64,000 nucleotides of DNA. It comes from a virus. The notes beneath the pieces were generated by a model, which saw only the letters and a list, made by a program, of their open reading frames with translations, was not told the origin of the DNA and ran no database searches. Numbering within the stretch: position 1 is the first letter of the stretch; each line of letters begins with the position of its first letter. The translations under genes were made by a program, and so were the position numbers. Shown here in pieces: positions 24,807-34,912 of the stretch. The DNA is taken from the IMG/VR virus record IMGVR_UViG_3300028840_002691, positions 41,095 to 105,094 of that record; one strand, written 5' to 3'.

Positions 24807-25039
24807 AGATGGGTCTGGTCGATAAGCCCAAGTATGACTTGATGACCCATCTGGAAACTGAAATGTTCATTTGCTCAGAGTATTTACACTGTACACACAC
24901 TGAATTTGAGAAGCTACCTAGGACAGAGAAATTGAAGTGGTTTTTGTTTCTGGAGATGAAGAGCAGGCGTGAGAAACATGAGGAGCTTAAGCGTCAGGAC
25001 CTACAAGTAGCACATCAGAGTAAACCTTATAGGGAGTAG
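24252..25039 (+). CDS. Tail assembly chaperone, frameshift product (gpGT-like)
   Basis: A -1 shift on T-TTT-TTC at 24794-24800 joins the first 183 residues to 79 residues of the next frame (RIEMGLVDKPKYD onward), giving 262 residues. The second part is helical and charged, with LPRTEKLKWFLFLEMKSR, like T domains that bind the tail tube protein. Overlapping frames with a canonical heptamer at this locus are the rule in long-tailed phages. Confidence 0.75.
24794..24800 (+). promoter_or_regulatory. -1 ribosomal frameshift site
   Basis: The heptamer T-TTT-TTC matches X-XXY-YYZ in the zero frame (CGT TTT TTC GGA TAG). The stop follows one codon later, and the -1 frame is open for 79 more codons. 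Confidence 0.8.
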
Positions 25040-25045
25040 TAGACT

Positions 25046-28000
25046 TTGGCTACTGAAGATCTAAAAGTAAGAATCGGTGCAGATGTCAGAGGCTTCAATG
25101 CAGCTCTGGCTCAAGTGCAGAATAAAACTAAGGCATTTGCTACTGGGGCTTCAAGGTCTTTTGACAGTTTGAAAAACTCTGTCTTGTCTGTAAAGACTGC
25201 CGTTATTGCTCTCGCTGGTGCTTACGCTACTGTGAAGGTAGCCCAACAGATAAAAGAATCTGCTCTGCTTGCTGCCAGATACGAAACTCTTGGTATAGTG
25301 ATGGAAACCGTAGGGAAGAATGTCGGCTACACTGCTGACGAGATGCATCGTTTCGCAAAGGGAGTTGAAGCCCAAGGCATCACTATGAATGCTTCTAGGC
25401 TCATAGTGACTCGCCTTGCTCAAGCGCAGTTAGATCTCAGTCAGTCTACAAGATTAGCCCGTATTGCTCAGGATGCCGCTGTCATTGGCATGATCAACTC
25501 CACAGAAGCCTTTGAGAGGATGATTCATGGCATCATCTCCGGTAATGTGCTCATACTAAGAAATATAGGTATCCAAGTTCAGTTTGAAGAAGCGTATAAG
25601 AAAGGAGCAAAGGCATTAGGCAAGACCACAGAAGAACTTACGGCTGTGGAGAAAACACAGCTACGAATGAACGAGGTGATGAAGGCTGGAGAGAATATAG
25701 CAGGCACCTATGTAAATGCTATGGAGACTGTTGGCAAAAAATGGACTTCATTCGTGAGGTATGTGGAGAACTTTTGGACTAAATTTGGAAGTATTTTTAA
25801 TGAATCATTTGGACTGATTGTTGATACAGCAACCCTTTTCATGAAGAACCTTAATAAGTCTATTGATGATATGGGTAAGTCAGGCGAGCTGGAGAAGTGG
25901 GCTCACAGGACCACTCTGGCTATTTTGTCCTTTGTTCAGGAATCTATAAAAGCGCTGAAGTTTTTGGGCGATGCAATAGTATCTCTTATCTTTTCCTGGT
26001 CAAAGTGGGTAGAGTTTGTAAACAAAGGAGCTGCAATAACACTCAGAGCATACGCTTCTATAACAGAAGCCTATGCAAAGTTAGTCAAACTCATTGCTTA
26101 CGCCACTGGGAACATGACTCTGTTAGGGCATGCACAAGATGCCCTTGTTGGAGTTGAGAAAATCAGAAGTTGGGCTGACACCTATGAAGGAATTGGAGAA
26201 CTATACGCAAAGCAGGCAGAAGACGCCTGGGCAGCTTATGGCGACATCATAAATGCACTGGACTCTGCAGAAGACAAGGTAAAAGAACTCTATAAAGAGG
26301 CTTCAGATCGAGCATGGTTAAATAAACAATCTGCTGCTTGGGAAGCTTATTCTTCTGTAGTAGAAAACACGGTGAAGAAGATAGAAAATGAGGTAAATAA
26401 AATTGATCCGCTGTTTGATCCTGTGGAAAGAGCAAAACAATGGAAAGATCTCATTGAAAGAATGAAGCAAATGGCCCAGGCCGAAGCTCCATCATTAGGC
26501 ATAGTAACAGAAGAAGAAGCAAAGAAAGAGCTTGAACTAAATGAAAAGCTTATCAAGGAAAGGCTAGAAGCTCAGAAAGAAGCAAACGATAAACTCCTCA
26601 AAGAGCAAGAGCACTTCTACGAGAGAATGCATGATGCCACAGCTGACTGGACTTATGAGATTCTGGATGGACAAATAAGATCCTGGGGTGATGCCTGGAG
26701 CAAGATAATGGACATAGTGAAGCATGCCATCGCCGAGATGGTGGCTTACGCTATAGCCAGGCCAATAGTAGTCCCTATTGTGGCTTCAATGATGGGAGCA
26801 GCAGGCCTAGGTGGACTTGTTCCAAGCGGCGTTGGTGGGGCTGTACAAACAGCAGGTCTTCTTGGTACTGCAGGAAAGTACATTTCCAAAGTTCCAGGTA
26901 TGAGTTGGCTTGCTGGTGGTTTAGGTGGAGTTTCACAGTTTCTTTCTTCCCCGATATTGACTACTTCTGTTGCTCCTGGTCTTGCAGGAGCAGCTGCACC
27001 TGGCATTGCTGGTTGGGGCGCTGCGAGCTGGGGCAGTGTTCTTGGGGCTGGTGGTCTTGGCTATTTGGGAGCTGATTTACTTTTTGGTGGCAAGGGACAG
27101 TCTGCATTAGGTGGCGGGCTTGGTGCAGCACTTGGCATGTTCAGTCCTCTTGGGCCTCTGGGAGCAGTAATCGGAGGACTTGGTGGTGGTTTTCTTGGAT
27201 CGCTGTTTGGTGCAGAAAAACCTCATAAGTTCAGAGCACAGTACGGTTTCGATCCTCTTGGGAATATAACAGGTAGCACCTGGGGACGTGGCTCTTATCC
27301 TTCTCTTTACACAGGGGTACAGCAACAGCTCCAAGCCACCTACGGCGGGCAGATGCAGCAGGTACAGAGCTACATAGACGTCATAAGGCAGATGTCCGGC
27401 AGGCGTGGAGGCGCTGGCGTAGATCTGCCTTCTATCATTCTGCGCACTAGGGACTTTGAGAACGCGGGCAAACAGGCTGTAGAAAAGATGGGAAAGGCCA
27501 TGGAGAAGTATATGGTTGATGTGGCCAAGGATATGGGCTTTGCCACAGTGGAGGCTTTTGTAGAGTACGCTCAGAAGATGGAGGAGAGGGCACAGGCATC
27601 TGCAGCTTTAATAGGTAGTGCATTCGCGGATATCGTGGAGACAGGTGATTGGGGCAGTTTCATACGGCAGATGAAGAACAGTCTCTACACCAATGTAAAG
27701 GAAGCAGTGATAGCCTCCTTTATGGAATCGGCGGCCTTTAGAACAGCCCTAGCTCCATTCTACCAGGCGTTGGAAAGAGGGTTGGGGGGCAAGAAGTTCA
27801 GCGAGCAGCGTTTCTGGCGCTATATGACACCTGCTTTGGAAGATTTGGATAAGATGCTCGGCACGTTGCAGCCAATGTTCAATCAGGTGAATCAGTTGCT
27901 CATCGGGGTCTCGCAGGCCATGCCATACCAGAGTGGTGGGTATGTGCCTTCTAAACGCTTCGCTATATTGCACCCGTCAGAAGGCGTGCTGAACAAGATG

Positions 28001-28207
28001 GCCACAGAGTCGGTGGGGGGTAGAGAGGGCATAAGGGCTTTGAACCAGGGCACGGTGGCTCCTACCTCAATACAGATGCAGAGTATGCCAATACGGGTTT
28101 CTGTAGAATTGGATGGCGATGTGATAGGGGAGAAACTGGTGGATGCGGCCAGGGACGGACGCTGGAAGTACGGCAGCGTCAGACGACGAGGTGTGGTGAG
28201 CTTATGA
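25046..28207 (+). CDS. Tail tape measure protein
   Basis: This 1053-residue protein is the longest here. It sets tail length and is ejected ahead of the DNA. It starts at TTG 25046 (MATEDLKVRIGADVRGFNAA), behind GGGAG. Helical and coiled regions dominate residues 1-530. Residues about 570-730 are Gly/Ala-rich and hydrophobic (VPIVASMMGAAGLGG, GGLGAALGMFSPLG), as in membrane-interacting segments of tape measures. The C-terminal end VSVELDGDVIGEKLVDAARD is a common tape-measure ending. The tail would be roughly 150 nm by the usual 1.5 A per residue rule. Confidence 0.85.
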   Translation: MATEDLKVRIGADVRGFNAALAQVQNKTKAFATGASRSFDSLKNSVLSVKTAVIALAGAYATVKVAQQIKESALLAARYETLGIVMETVGKNVGYTADEMHRFAKGVEAQGITMNASRLIVTRLAQAQLDLSQSTRLARIAQDAAVIGMINSTEAFERMIHGIISGNVLILRNIGIQVQFEEAYKKGAKALGKTTEELTAVEKTQLRMNEVMKAGENIAGTYVNAMETVGKKWTSFVRYVENFWTKFGSIFNESFGLIVDTATLFMKNLNKSIDDMGKSGELEKWAHRTTLAILSFVQESIKALKFLGDAIVSLIFSWSKWVEFVNKGAAITLRAYASITEAYAKLVKLIAYATGNMTLLGHAQDALVGVEKIRSWADTYEGIGELYAKQAEDAWAAYGDIINALDSAEDKVKELYKEASDRAWLNKQSAAWEAYSSVVENTVKKIENEVNKIDPLFDPVERAKQWKDLIERMKQMAQAEAPSLGIVTEEEAKKELELNEKLIKERLEAQKEANDKLLKEQEHFYERMHDATADWTYEILDGQIRSWGDAWSKIMDIVKHAIAEMVAYAIARPIVVPIVASMMGAAGLGGLVPSGVGGAVQTAGLLGTAGKYISKVPGMSWLAGGLGGVSQFLSSPILTTSVAPGLAGAAAPGIAGWGAASWGSVLGAGGLGYLGADLLFGGKGQSALGGGLGAALGMFSPLGPLGAVIGGLGGGFLGSLFGAEKPHKFRAQYGFDPLGNITGSTWGRGSYPSLYTGVQQQLQATYGGQMQQVQSYIDVIRQMSGRRGGAGVDLPSIILRTRDFENAGKQAVEKMGKAMEKYMVDVAKDMGFATVEAFVEYAQKMEERAQASAALIGSAFADIVETGDWGSFIRQMKNSLYTNVKEAVIASFMESAAFRTALAPFYQALERGLGGKKFSEQRFWRYMTPALEDLDKMLGTLQPMFNQVNQLLIGVSQAMPYQSGGYVPSKRFAILHPSEGVLNKMATESVGGREGIRALNQGTVAPTSIQMQSMPIRVSVELDGDVIGEKLVDAARDGRWKYGSVRRRGVVSL

Positions 28208-29943
28208 CCAACTGCATATTCATGTACAACAACCTGATTGATGATTCTGGTGCCTCGATTACTCCTAGCAGTGCAGTAAGCACCTTCCCTATTGGCAATT
28301 TACAGAATCCTTTCCGCACGAAGGTAGCTAGGGTTTCTGGAGTGGCTGAGTGGTACGGCACCAATCTTGTAGCTGATGGTGGTATGGAAGAGCTTGGTGG
28401 ATGGGACCAATATGGCACTCCGGCAAATGAACAGAGAACAGCTACTGAGTATTATGAGGGCAGTTACAGTTGGTACTTTGAGTCCAATGGAGCCAATGAC
28501 GGGGTGAGCAACGTTACAGCTTGGACACAAACTACTGGGAAAACTTATCTTTGTAGTGGTTATGTTCTTCCGGATAGTGGTACTACGGTAAATGTGAAAG
28601 TTTTGCGTGGTGATGGCGCAGCAGCAGCGTACGATGTCCAACACACGGACTTAACGCAGAGTGCTTGGAACCACATTGAGTTTGTTTATACAGATATCAG
28701 TGGTGGGGCTGCTGCCGAGATAGCTTTCTATGACGGCGACGGAGACACTGGCGACTGGTACGTGGACAAGGTTCAAGTATTTGAAGGGTTGGTTACTAAT
28801 GGTGGCTTTGAGATCGGTGGTACGGGGGATAACTTTAATGGCGGTGCCGAGGTGGACGATGGCACTAGTGACACTTTTACTGGTTGGACGAATGTTAGCG
28901 TCAATGATGGTGCTGGGGACAAGATTGAGGCAACTGCCACAAAAAAGACACAAAGTTACGCTGTGAAATTGACAAGAACAACGCAGACAACTTATATGTA
29001 TCAGTATATATCTGTAACAGCAGGAAGGGTTTACAAGTTGTCATTCTGGGCTCGCGGTGATGGGGCAAATGCTGGCGAATATAGGCTGTACGATGTCCAA
29101 AATGCAGCTTGGATAATCTCTACTACTTCTACGGGAGTTTCTGGAGCTACTTATACAGAGGTGACTGTAGTATTTACAGTTCCTTCTGGATGCACTCAGG
29201 TTAGTATCCATTTGCGTTCGACTTCTGTTGCTGGGACAGCTTACTTTGACTGCGTTCACGTGCAGGAGGTTATTACAGGGTATATAACATTTGATTTAGG
29301 CTCGCATGGGTTGACAGACATCGATTGTGTTGCCTTAGCAAATTATAGTTGGGGCAGTAATCCTGGACGCGTGACTCTTGAACATAATACGTCTGCACAG
29401 AATACTTCTTGGTGCAATCCGGAAACAACTGCTGATCTCACTTGGGCGCTACGGCCAACAGCCAACGGCAACGAGGCTTGTATAGTTAGTCAATTCACTG
29501 ATACTAGTGATCAGTATTTCCGTCTGGTTTTTAGTGATGGTGCAAGTACTTCGGTCTACAATTCAGATATCGGTAGGATTTATATAGGACCAAGTTTTAC
29601 TCCTACACTCGACTATGAGCATAGTGGTTATGAGCTGGACTTCAATGACCCATCTATGCTCAGCCAGACACCAGACGGTCAAAAACACCTTGATGAGCTT
29701 ACAGCTTACAGGTATGTCAAGTTCAACTTCAAAGTCACCACGCAAGCGCAACTGGAGTCGTTCCAGAAGATGTGGAACGAAGTGCGAATGCGCAAGAACC
29801 TCTTCGTTGCTTTCGACTACGACAACGAGGCCAATGAGATGACTATTTACGGGATGTTTGTTACTCCGATGCGCACTTTTCACTCAGATCCAGAATGGCC
29901 TGATTTGAGAAGGGTTTACTTAGAATTTGAGGAGGCTCGATAA
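28204..29943 (+). CDS. Distal tail protein with carbohydrate-binding-like modules
   Basis: This 579-residue protein starts in an ATGA overlap. Residues about 55-200 and 200-355 are two beta-sandwich modules, each opening with NLVADGGMEE or LVTNGGFEIGG and containing LxxSGYV or YKLSFWARG strands, as in CBM4/9-like modules. The C-terminal 100 residues (YELDFNDPSMLSQTPDGQKH, FVAFDYDNEANEMTIYGMF) look like a tail-tip domain. A role in glycan binding at the tail tip is inferred. Confidence 0.65.
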   Translation: MTNCIFMYNNLIDDSGASITPSSAVSTFPIGNLQNPFRTKVARVSGVAEWYGTNLVADGGMEELGGWDQYGTPANEQRTATEYYEGSYSWYFESNGANDGVSNVTAWTQTTGKTYLCSGYVLPDSGTTVNVKVLRGDGAAAAYDVQHTDLTQSAWNHIEFVYTDISGGAAAEIAFYDGDGDTGDWYVDKVQVFEGLVTNGGFEIGGTGDNFNGGAEVDDGTSDTFTGWTNVSVNDGAGDKIEATATKKTQSYAVKLTRTTQTTYMYQYISVTAGRVYKLSFWARGDGANAGEYRLYDVQNAAWIISTTSTGVSGATYTEVTVVFTVPSGCTQVSIHLRSTSVAGTAYFDCVHVQEVITGYITFDLGSHGLTDIDCVALANYSWGSNPGRVTLEHNTSAQNTSWCNPETTADLTWALRPTANGNEACIVSQFTDTSDQYFRLVFSDGASTSVYNSDIGRIYIGPSFTPTLDYEHSGYELDFNDPSMLSQTPDGQKHLDELTAYRYVKFNFKVTTQAQLESFQKMWNEVRMRKNLFVAFDYDNEANEMTIYGMFVTPMRTFHSDPEWPDLRRVYLEFEEAR

Positions 29944-31913
29944 TGGCAGACGCCTACATATATGGGGCTATAGAGTTTACGGGTGGCGGTCGCAGCTCAC
30001 TGGACAATATAGACGGTAATGACTTGCAAGAGAATGATGCTGCATTCGTAATAAAAGACGGCTTCTTTTATGCATATAGACTCAATGCTTCCTCAGCGGC
30101 TTCTGAAAGTGTACCTCATGTAATTTCACCAGATGTAAATGCTGGGGATAAGCGTTGGGAACTGCAGTCGGGGAATCTCGCTTACCTGATTGATCCGACA
30201 GAATCTGACCAGGGAGCAGCAGGCAACGGACGCACATTGAAGGACATTGCTAATTCTGTTGGCACTTCGAAGCATGTGGAAGTTTGGTTCACGAATGTGG
30301 GTGGGGCAACAGGTAATACTACACCATACTATCTCGATACGTCTTTAGACCTCTCATCGTATACCAATATGCATTTCCGTTTCATGTCTGGGGCTTACTT
30401 GGACCAGGTGACAGGGGATGAGGTTTTAACTGTTCCTTCCCCACAGCACATTATAGCCCTACCTGTTACAAAAATTGCAGACGGCAATATGCTCGCCTTT
30501 GCTGCCGGTGGTACTGCTTACCCTGAATGGCTAGGTGTCGACAGTACCAGTGGTGAAACAGCAATTAACGCAATAATAGCAAGGCTCTTTGCTGCTGGTG
30601 GTGGAATTTGCCACCTCCAACCGAAGACCTACACTATAGACGGGAAGATCATCGTATACGAAGACGTAATTCTACAGGGAGTGTTGAACAACTACGGTGG
30701 AGCAGCACATATAACAGGCACAATGATAACCCTCGCAGACTCATCAGACTGCGACATGGTGCAGACAACCCTATCTGCTGCGACCTACCATAATGGTGGC
30801 ATCAGGCAGGTAGCATTTGATGGTAACTCGGCAAACCAGGCAAGTGGTAAAGGGCTTGTTGATGACGCAAAGAACGTGGTCTTTGAGGATGTGTTTGTAG
30901 TTGACTGTAAGGAGGAAGGCATAAATGAGTCTGGTGGATTTGCCAGCTTCACCAGGGTGCACTCCATAAACAACACAGAGGAGAACATTTCTATTGGTGG
31001 TGCTGATTGTAACTTTACTGACTGTGAGTTTCAAAATCCAGACATAGGAGATTCTGGAACCTATGCTAATATTTATCTCAACGGCACTCATAACAGGTTC
31101 TTAAATTGCAGGATTGGATCAAGCAATTCTACAAGTACGCATGGGGTACACATTCAGGCTGCAGCTTATTATAATGATTTTACGGGTTGTGAGTTTAGGT
31201 TCTCTGAAGAATGGGGTATTAAAGATGAGGGCGGGGCAACTTCTATTACTGGATGCACATTCCAAAATAATAAAAGTGGAGGAATACAGGTTCTTGCCAA
31301 CAGTGTGTCAATTACAGGTGGTGAGATCAGGTGTGATAGTGCCACTAAAGCCACTGTAGAACTTGGGTCGGCTGGCACACAGGTAGATTATATAAACATC
31401 GTCGGTGTTGCAGAACTAAACGGATATGTCCAGTGTGTTAATGTTGGAAGCCATATTGTCATTCAAACAGACAAAACCAACAATACTCTTGAGATTGATA
31501 ATTCAAATGTTGCCACATCGGGGTTGGGAGAGGACACACTACAGGCCAAGGGTATCGAAGCAAAGTATATGGGTGATACTTCCGGCATTCGCATAACTGC
31601 CGCAGGAACCATATCTGGTGCAAACGATACCAAGACAATTAGGCTCTATTTTGGCGCTACAAGCGTTACGGTAATATCAGCAGCTGCGGGAGATGAGACA
31701 GATTGGAGAATAGTTGCGGATATTTGGAATACAGCCACTAATGCACAGAGATGGTCGTGGACGGGTGTAGAATCTGACGGCACAATCACATCCGGTTATG
31801 ATACTTCAGCCATAGATACTACCGCCGCTGTTACGTTAAAACTTTCTGGGGAGTGCGCTAATGTTAATGATACAATCACGCAAACAATGTGGGTAGTAGA
31901 ATCTATTAGATAA
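29943..31913 (+). CDS. Tail fibre/tailspike with right-handed beta-helix
   Basis: This 656-residue protein has a start joined to the upstream stop as TAATG. After an N-terminal part it has AIIARLFAAGGGICHLQPKT about residue 202 and TYTIDGKIIVYEDVILQG, the entry pattern of pectate-lyase-like tailspikes. Helical rungs follow (FTDCEFQNP, FLNCRIGS, FTGCEFRF, ITGCTFQNN). The C-terminal 120 residues form a different beta domain, perhaps a trimerisation cap. Likely contacts or cuts host polysaccharide. Confidence 0.7.
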   Translation: MADAYIYGAIEFTGGGRSSLDNIDGNDLQENDAAFVIKDGFFYAYRLNASSAASESVPHVISPDVNAGDKRWELQSGNLAYLIDPTESDQGAAGNGRTLKDIANSVGTSKHVEVWFTNVGGATGNTTPYYLDTSLDLSSYTNMHFRFMSGAYLDQVTGDEVLTVPSPQHIIALPVTKIADGNMLAFAAGGTAYPEWLGVDSTSGETAINAIIARLFAAGGGICHLQPKTYTIDGKIIVYEDVILQGVLNNYGGAAHITGTMITLADSSDCDMVQTTLSAATYHNGGIRQVAFDGNSANQASGKGLVDDAKNVVFEDVFVVDCKEEGINESGGFASFTRVHSINNTEENISIGGADCNFTDCEFQNPDIGDSGTYANIYLNGTHNRFLNCRIGSSNSTSTHGVHIQAAAYYNDFTGCEFRFSEEWGIKDEGGATSITGCTFQNNKSGGIQVLANSVSITGGEIRCDSATKATVELGSAGTQVDYINIVGVAELNGYVQCVNVGSHIVIQTDKTNNTLEIDNSNVATSGLGEDTLQAKGIEAKYMGDTSGIRITAAGTISGANDTKTIRLYFGATSVTVISAAAGDETDWRIVADIWNTATNAQRWSWTGVESDGTITSGYDTSAIDTTAAVTLKLSGECANVNDTITQTMWVVESIR

Positions 31914-31934
31914 AAGTGTAAAAGAAAAGAAGGA

Positions 31935-33926
31935 ATGGCGGCATATTTCAAATATACATCAGGAACGTTCTTCAGAGACACTGCAGGAGTGGCTTGGAGC
32001 CACAGGTGGGATCCTACGAGCTACTTTACTGATTTCAAAGACGAGGTAACTAGCGAAAAGGTATTTCTGGCCGAGATACAAGTGGCTGAGAAGGTCACTG
32101 GCTGGACACAGTACCCAGCGTCTTCTGCTTACTACAAGAGCTACCTGAATGAAACCATCACACTGGCCGACGAGAACAGCTCCACAGAAACCGTAAGAAA
32201 AGAAGTAGTGGCTGTTGAAGAGGACGGTACTGCATTGACAGAAAAAAGCAGCGTGGCGAATGTTGTAGCCAACGCAGGCAGTTTCTACCACGACACTGAC
32301 GCTGGTACCTTGTACGTGCATACCTCTGGCAGCGATACTCCTGATGACCACACGATAATTGCGTACTTCTGGTTGTACTTCGGCACAAAGGGCATAGAGC
32401 TGAACGGCAAGTTTTACGAGCCCTACATCCACGAACGTGGTATTCCAACCCTGAAGCAGCGCAACGCCAACATCCACTGGGGCATATCAGAGATCAGTAG
32501 CGGCAACCTGGTGCTCATAAACAACCGTGGGTACTTTGATCAGATTTCTAGGAAATTCATTTGGCGCAACAAGAAAGTCAAGCTGCTTCTGGGTGGTAAT
32601 GATTTAGCCTACGGAGAGTACGAGACTCTATTCACTGGGATCATAGTGGATAAGGTATTTACCCGCAGGGAAGTCACCTTGAGGCTGAAATCTACTGCTT
32701 TTAGGCTGTTGGAAAGTATACCTACAACCTTTTTCGACACGACCACTTATCCAAATATGGACCCGAACAAAGCTGGTTGGGCCATGCCCATCTACTACGG
32801 CAACTACGACTCCAGGATAAGCCCCATCGTCACCTGCGTAGACAACCCAGGAGTGAATCAGTACATTTTTAGGGTGGCAGTGCATTCACTGAAGTCGATA
32901 AGTGGTGCGTCGATTTCTTACAGTGGCAGCTCAACTTTTAATACTATCGCTATGGACAGCTACAGCGAGTCCGACGCCACGGTGCAGTTGACTGCTGCTG
33001 GCTATGTGAATGGTTACTCAAAGGTCAGGGTGGCTTTCGAGGGCAAGGCAGACGCCTCAGGCAACCTGATAGAGAGCGGAGTTAGCATTGTTGAGGATTT
33101 GCTCACTAGTTATTGTGGCTACTCTTCGGCAGATATAGATGCTACTTCCTCCACTTGCTCAGCTGCCATAGCCGAGTTCAACCTCAATGTACCAATAGAA
33201 GCAGAAGTACAGGCACTGGCAGTGATAGAGAGGGTTTGTGTCAGCGAGCTGGCTTACTTCGACGAGGATGGTGATGGTCAGTTGCGGTACAGGGTGTGGG
33301 AGCCTACGATAACTCCCAGCGCCCCGAAAGTTGACGATATTGATTTTCTGGAGCCTACTCCAGTGATCCAGGATGACAGCGAGTGGCTGTTCTACAAAGT
33401 GCGGATAGGACACTCATACAGGTGCTGGTCTGGTGGCTGGATCTACGATGACTACTACAACGCTGACAGCCAGTACAAGTACGGCATAGACGACGAGCTG
33501 ACGGTGAACACATATCTCAGGAGCAGTAACGACGGAGACACCCTGGCAAGAAGAATGACTATTCTCACCAGAGACCCTTCGCCTATTTTAACAGGTCGGT
33601 TCAAAACTCCTATCATAAACAGACTGCTTGGAGATAAATTACAAATCACTTTGGACAGGGCTCCGTACGAGACCGCCGGGGGCTATGATGATAGGGTGTT
33701 TGAGATCTTCGGCTCCGAGCTGTCCTTCTTCCCACTGGAGCACAAGATACAGGCCCGAGACCTAGTGGACTATGGCAAGGGACAGGGCTTCTGGATGGCT
33801 ACAGGTTCGCCTACTTACGGTGCTTGCACCCAGCAGCAAAGGGACAACAGTGGCTTCTGGTGCGACACTAGTGGCTATGCAGAAACTGCAGACAAAGACT
33901 CACTGGACAAATCACGGTGGTGGTAA
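31935..33926 (+). CDS. Tail tip/baseplate-hub-like protein
   Basis: This 663-residue protein has a C-terminal half with strands such as FKTPIINRLLGDKLQITLDRAP and YDDRVFEIFGSELSFFP, the layout of phage hub proteins that close the tube. The middle (GIELNGKFYEPYIHERGIPT, LFTGIIVDKVFTRREVTLRL) fits a hub barrel. It follows the fibre gene and precedes small tail-end genes. The call is by layout and position. Confidence 0.6.
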   Translation: MAAYFKYTSGTFFRDTAGVAWSHRWDPTSYFTDFKDEVTSEKVFLAEIQVAEKVTGWTQYPASSAYYKSYLNETITLADENSSTETVRKEVVAVEEDGTALTEKSSVANVVANAGSFYHDTDAGTLYVHTSGSDTPDDHTIIAYFWLYFGTKGIELNGKFYEPYIHERGIPTLKQRNANIHWGISEISSGNLVLINNRGYFDQISRKFIWRNKKVKLLLGGNDLAYGEYETLFTGIIVDKVFTRREVTLRLKSTAFRLLESIPTTFFDTTTYPNMDPNKAGWAMPIYYGNYDSRISPIVTCVDNPGVNQYIFRVAVHSLKSISGASISYSGSSTFNTIAMDSYSESDATVQLTAAGYVNGYSKVRVAFEGKADASGNLIESGVSIVEDLLTSYCGYSSADIDATSSTCSAAIAEFNLNVPIEAEVQALAVIERVCVSELAYFDEDGDGQLRYRVWEPTITPSAPKVDDIDFLEPTPVIQDDSEWLFYKVRIGHSYRCWSGGWIYDDYYNADSQYKYGIDDELTVNTYLRSSNDGDTLARRMTILTRDPSPILTGRFKTPIINRLLGDKLQITLDRAPYETAGGYDDRVFEIFGSELSFFPLEHKIQARDLVDYGKGQGFWMATGSPTYGACTQQQRDNSGFWCDTSGYAETADKDSLDKSRWW

Positions 33927-34241
33927 ATGGGTAACGAGAAATTGACGCCTATAAACAAGATAAACCTGAACGGCAAGACCATAAAGAAGGTTTTCTTTGC
34001 CCACATTTCTGGTGGCGACAAGATGTACATCGTATTCACAGATGCCACCGTTCTGGTGATGCCAGTGCACAGAACGTGCCCTGTGCAGGCTGGCAGGTTT
34101 GAAGACTTCCTGGAAGACCGTGAAGAGGTGGTCAACCAGATGAGAGTGGAGATGCAGGTGTTCTGCACCGAGCATCAAAAGATTATAGATTTCTTGACAA
34201 AGGAAGTGGACAATGGCTTGGACGGCAAGCAATCTGGTTAG
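33927..34241 (+). CDS. Small tail-region hypothetical protein
   Basis: This 104-residue protein starts directly after the previous TAA. The first 55 residues are beta-rich (KKVFFAHISGGDKMYIVFTD) and the rest is a helix with DFLEDREEVVNQMRVEMQ. The last codons overlap the next gene by 29 bases. It could be a tail tip accessory or chaperone; unknown. Confidence 0.6.
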   Translation: MGNEKLTPINKINLNGKTIKKVFFAHISGGDKMYIVFTDATVLVMPVHRTCPVQAGRFEDFLEDREEVVNQMRVEMQVFCTEHQKIIDFLTKEVDNGLDGKQSG

Positions 34242-34911
34242 CGTCAGCGATGCCACAGAGAAGGACCACTACGACAAGCTCTGGGACAATGCCGATTACC
34301 TGAAAGATGCCCGTGACGACACCGACGAGGACTCTTACGCTGCCTTTGTGGCTGACGATCACTACAAAGTGCAGATAAACAGCAAGGACGCGGCGTGCTT
34401 TAAAACCACAGGAGTCTCTCTTGGCTGGCACATAAACTCGGCAGACTTGTTTGATCTCTCACAGTACGGCATGACGCTTCATACCACCACTAAGGTCTAC
34501 TCACACCTGACTCCGGACACTCCACAGGCCATCGCCAGTGACGAATGGACGCTGGTGCAGTTCAACTCTGAAGCCAGTGGGTATGATAACTTGAGCGAGT
34601 ACAACACAGGCACTTACACCTGGACCTGTTCTGAGGCTGGCTACTACCTGTTTACGTCTTATCTGGGGATAAAGGACGCAGACGATGCCATTGGCTATGG
34701 GGTGGCTTTCAAGAACAGCGCAGTGACAAAGGCAGCAGCAATGCAGGTCTCTGGAGCTACAGACTCAAGGATAGCCGTTGGGGTGAATTGCATTCTGTCT
34801 GTGGCTGCAGGGGTAACAATACAGACTTACTGTTACTGTGGTGGCACTGGAGACAAGAACATCCTCTCCGGAGTGACGGAAACTTACTTTATGGTACACA
34901 GGTTATCTTGA
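34213..34911 (+). CDS. C1q-like receptor-binding tip protein, paralogue 1
   Basis: This 232-residue protein has an N-terminal segment (YDKLWDNADYLKDARDDTDE) that is probably a coiled attachment helix. The C-terminal 130 residues show WTLVQFNSEASGYDNLSEYN followed by TWTCSEAGYYLF and end with FMVHRLS. This is the TNF/C1q-like jelly-roll pattern seen in phage receptor-binding proteins. A near copy follows. Confidence 0.65.
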   Translation: MAWTASNLVSVSDATEKDHYDKLWDNADYLKDARDDTDEDSYAAFVADDHYKVQINSKDAACFKTTGVSLGWHINSADLFDLSQYGMTLHTTTKVYSHLTPDTPQAIASDEWTLVQFNSEASGYDNLSEYNTGTYTWTCSEAGYYLFTSYLGIKDADDAIGYGVAFKNSAVTKAAAMQVSGATDSRIAVGVNCILSVAAGVTIQTYCYCGGTGDKNILSGVTETYFMVHRLS

Positions 34912-34912
34912 C

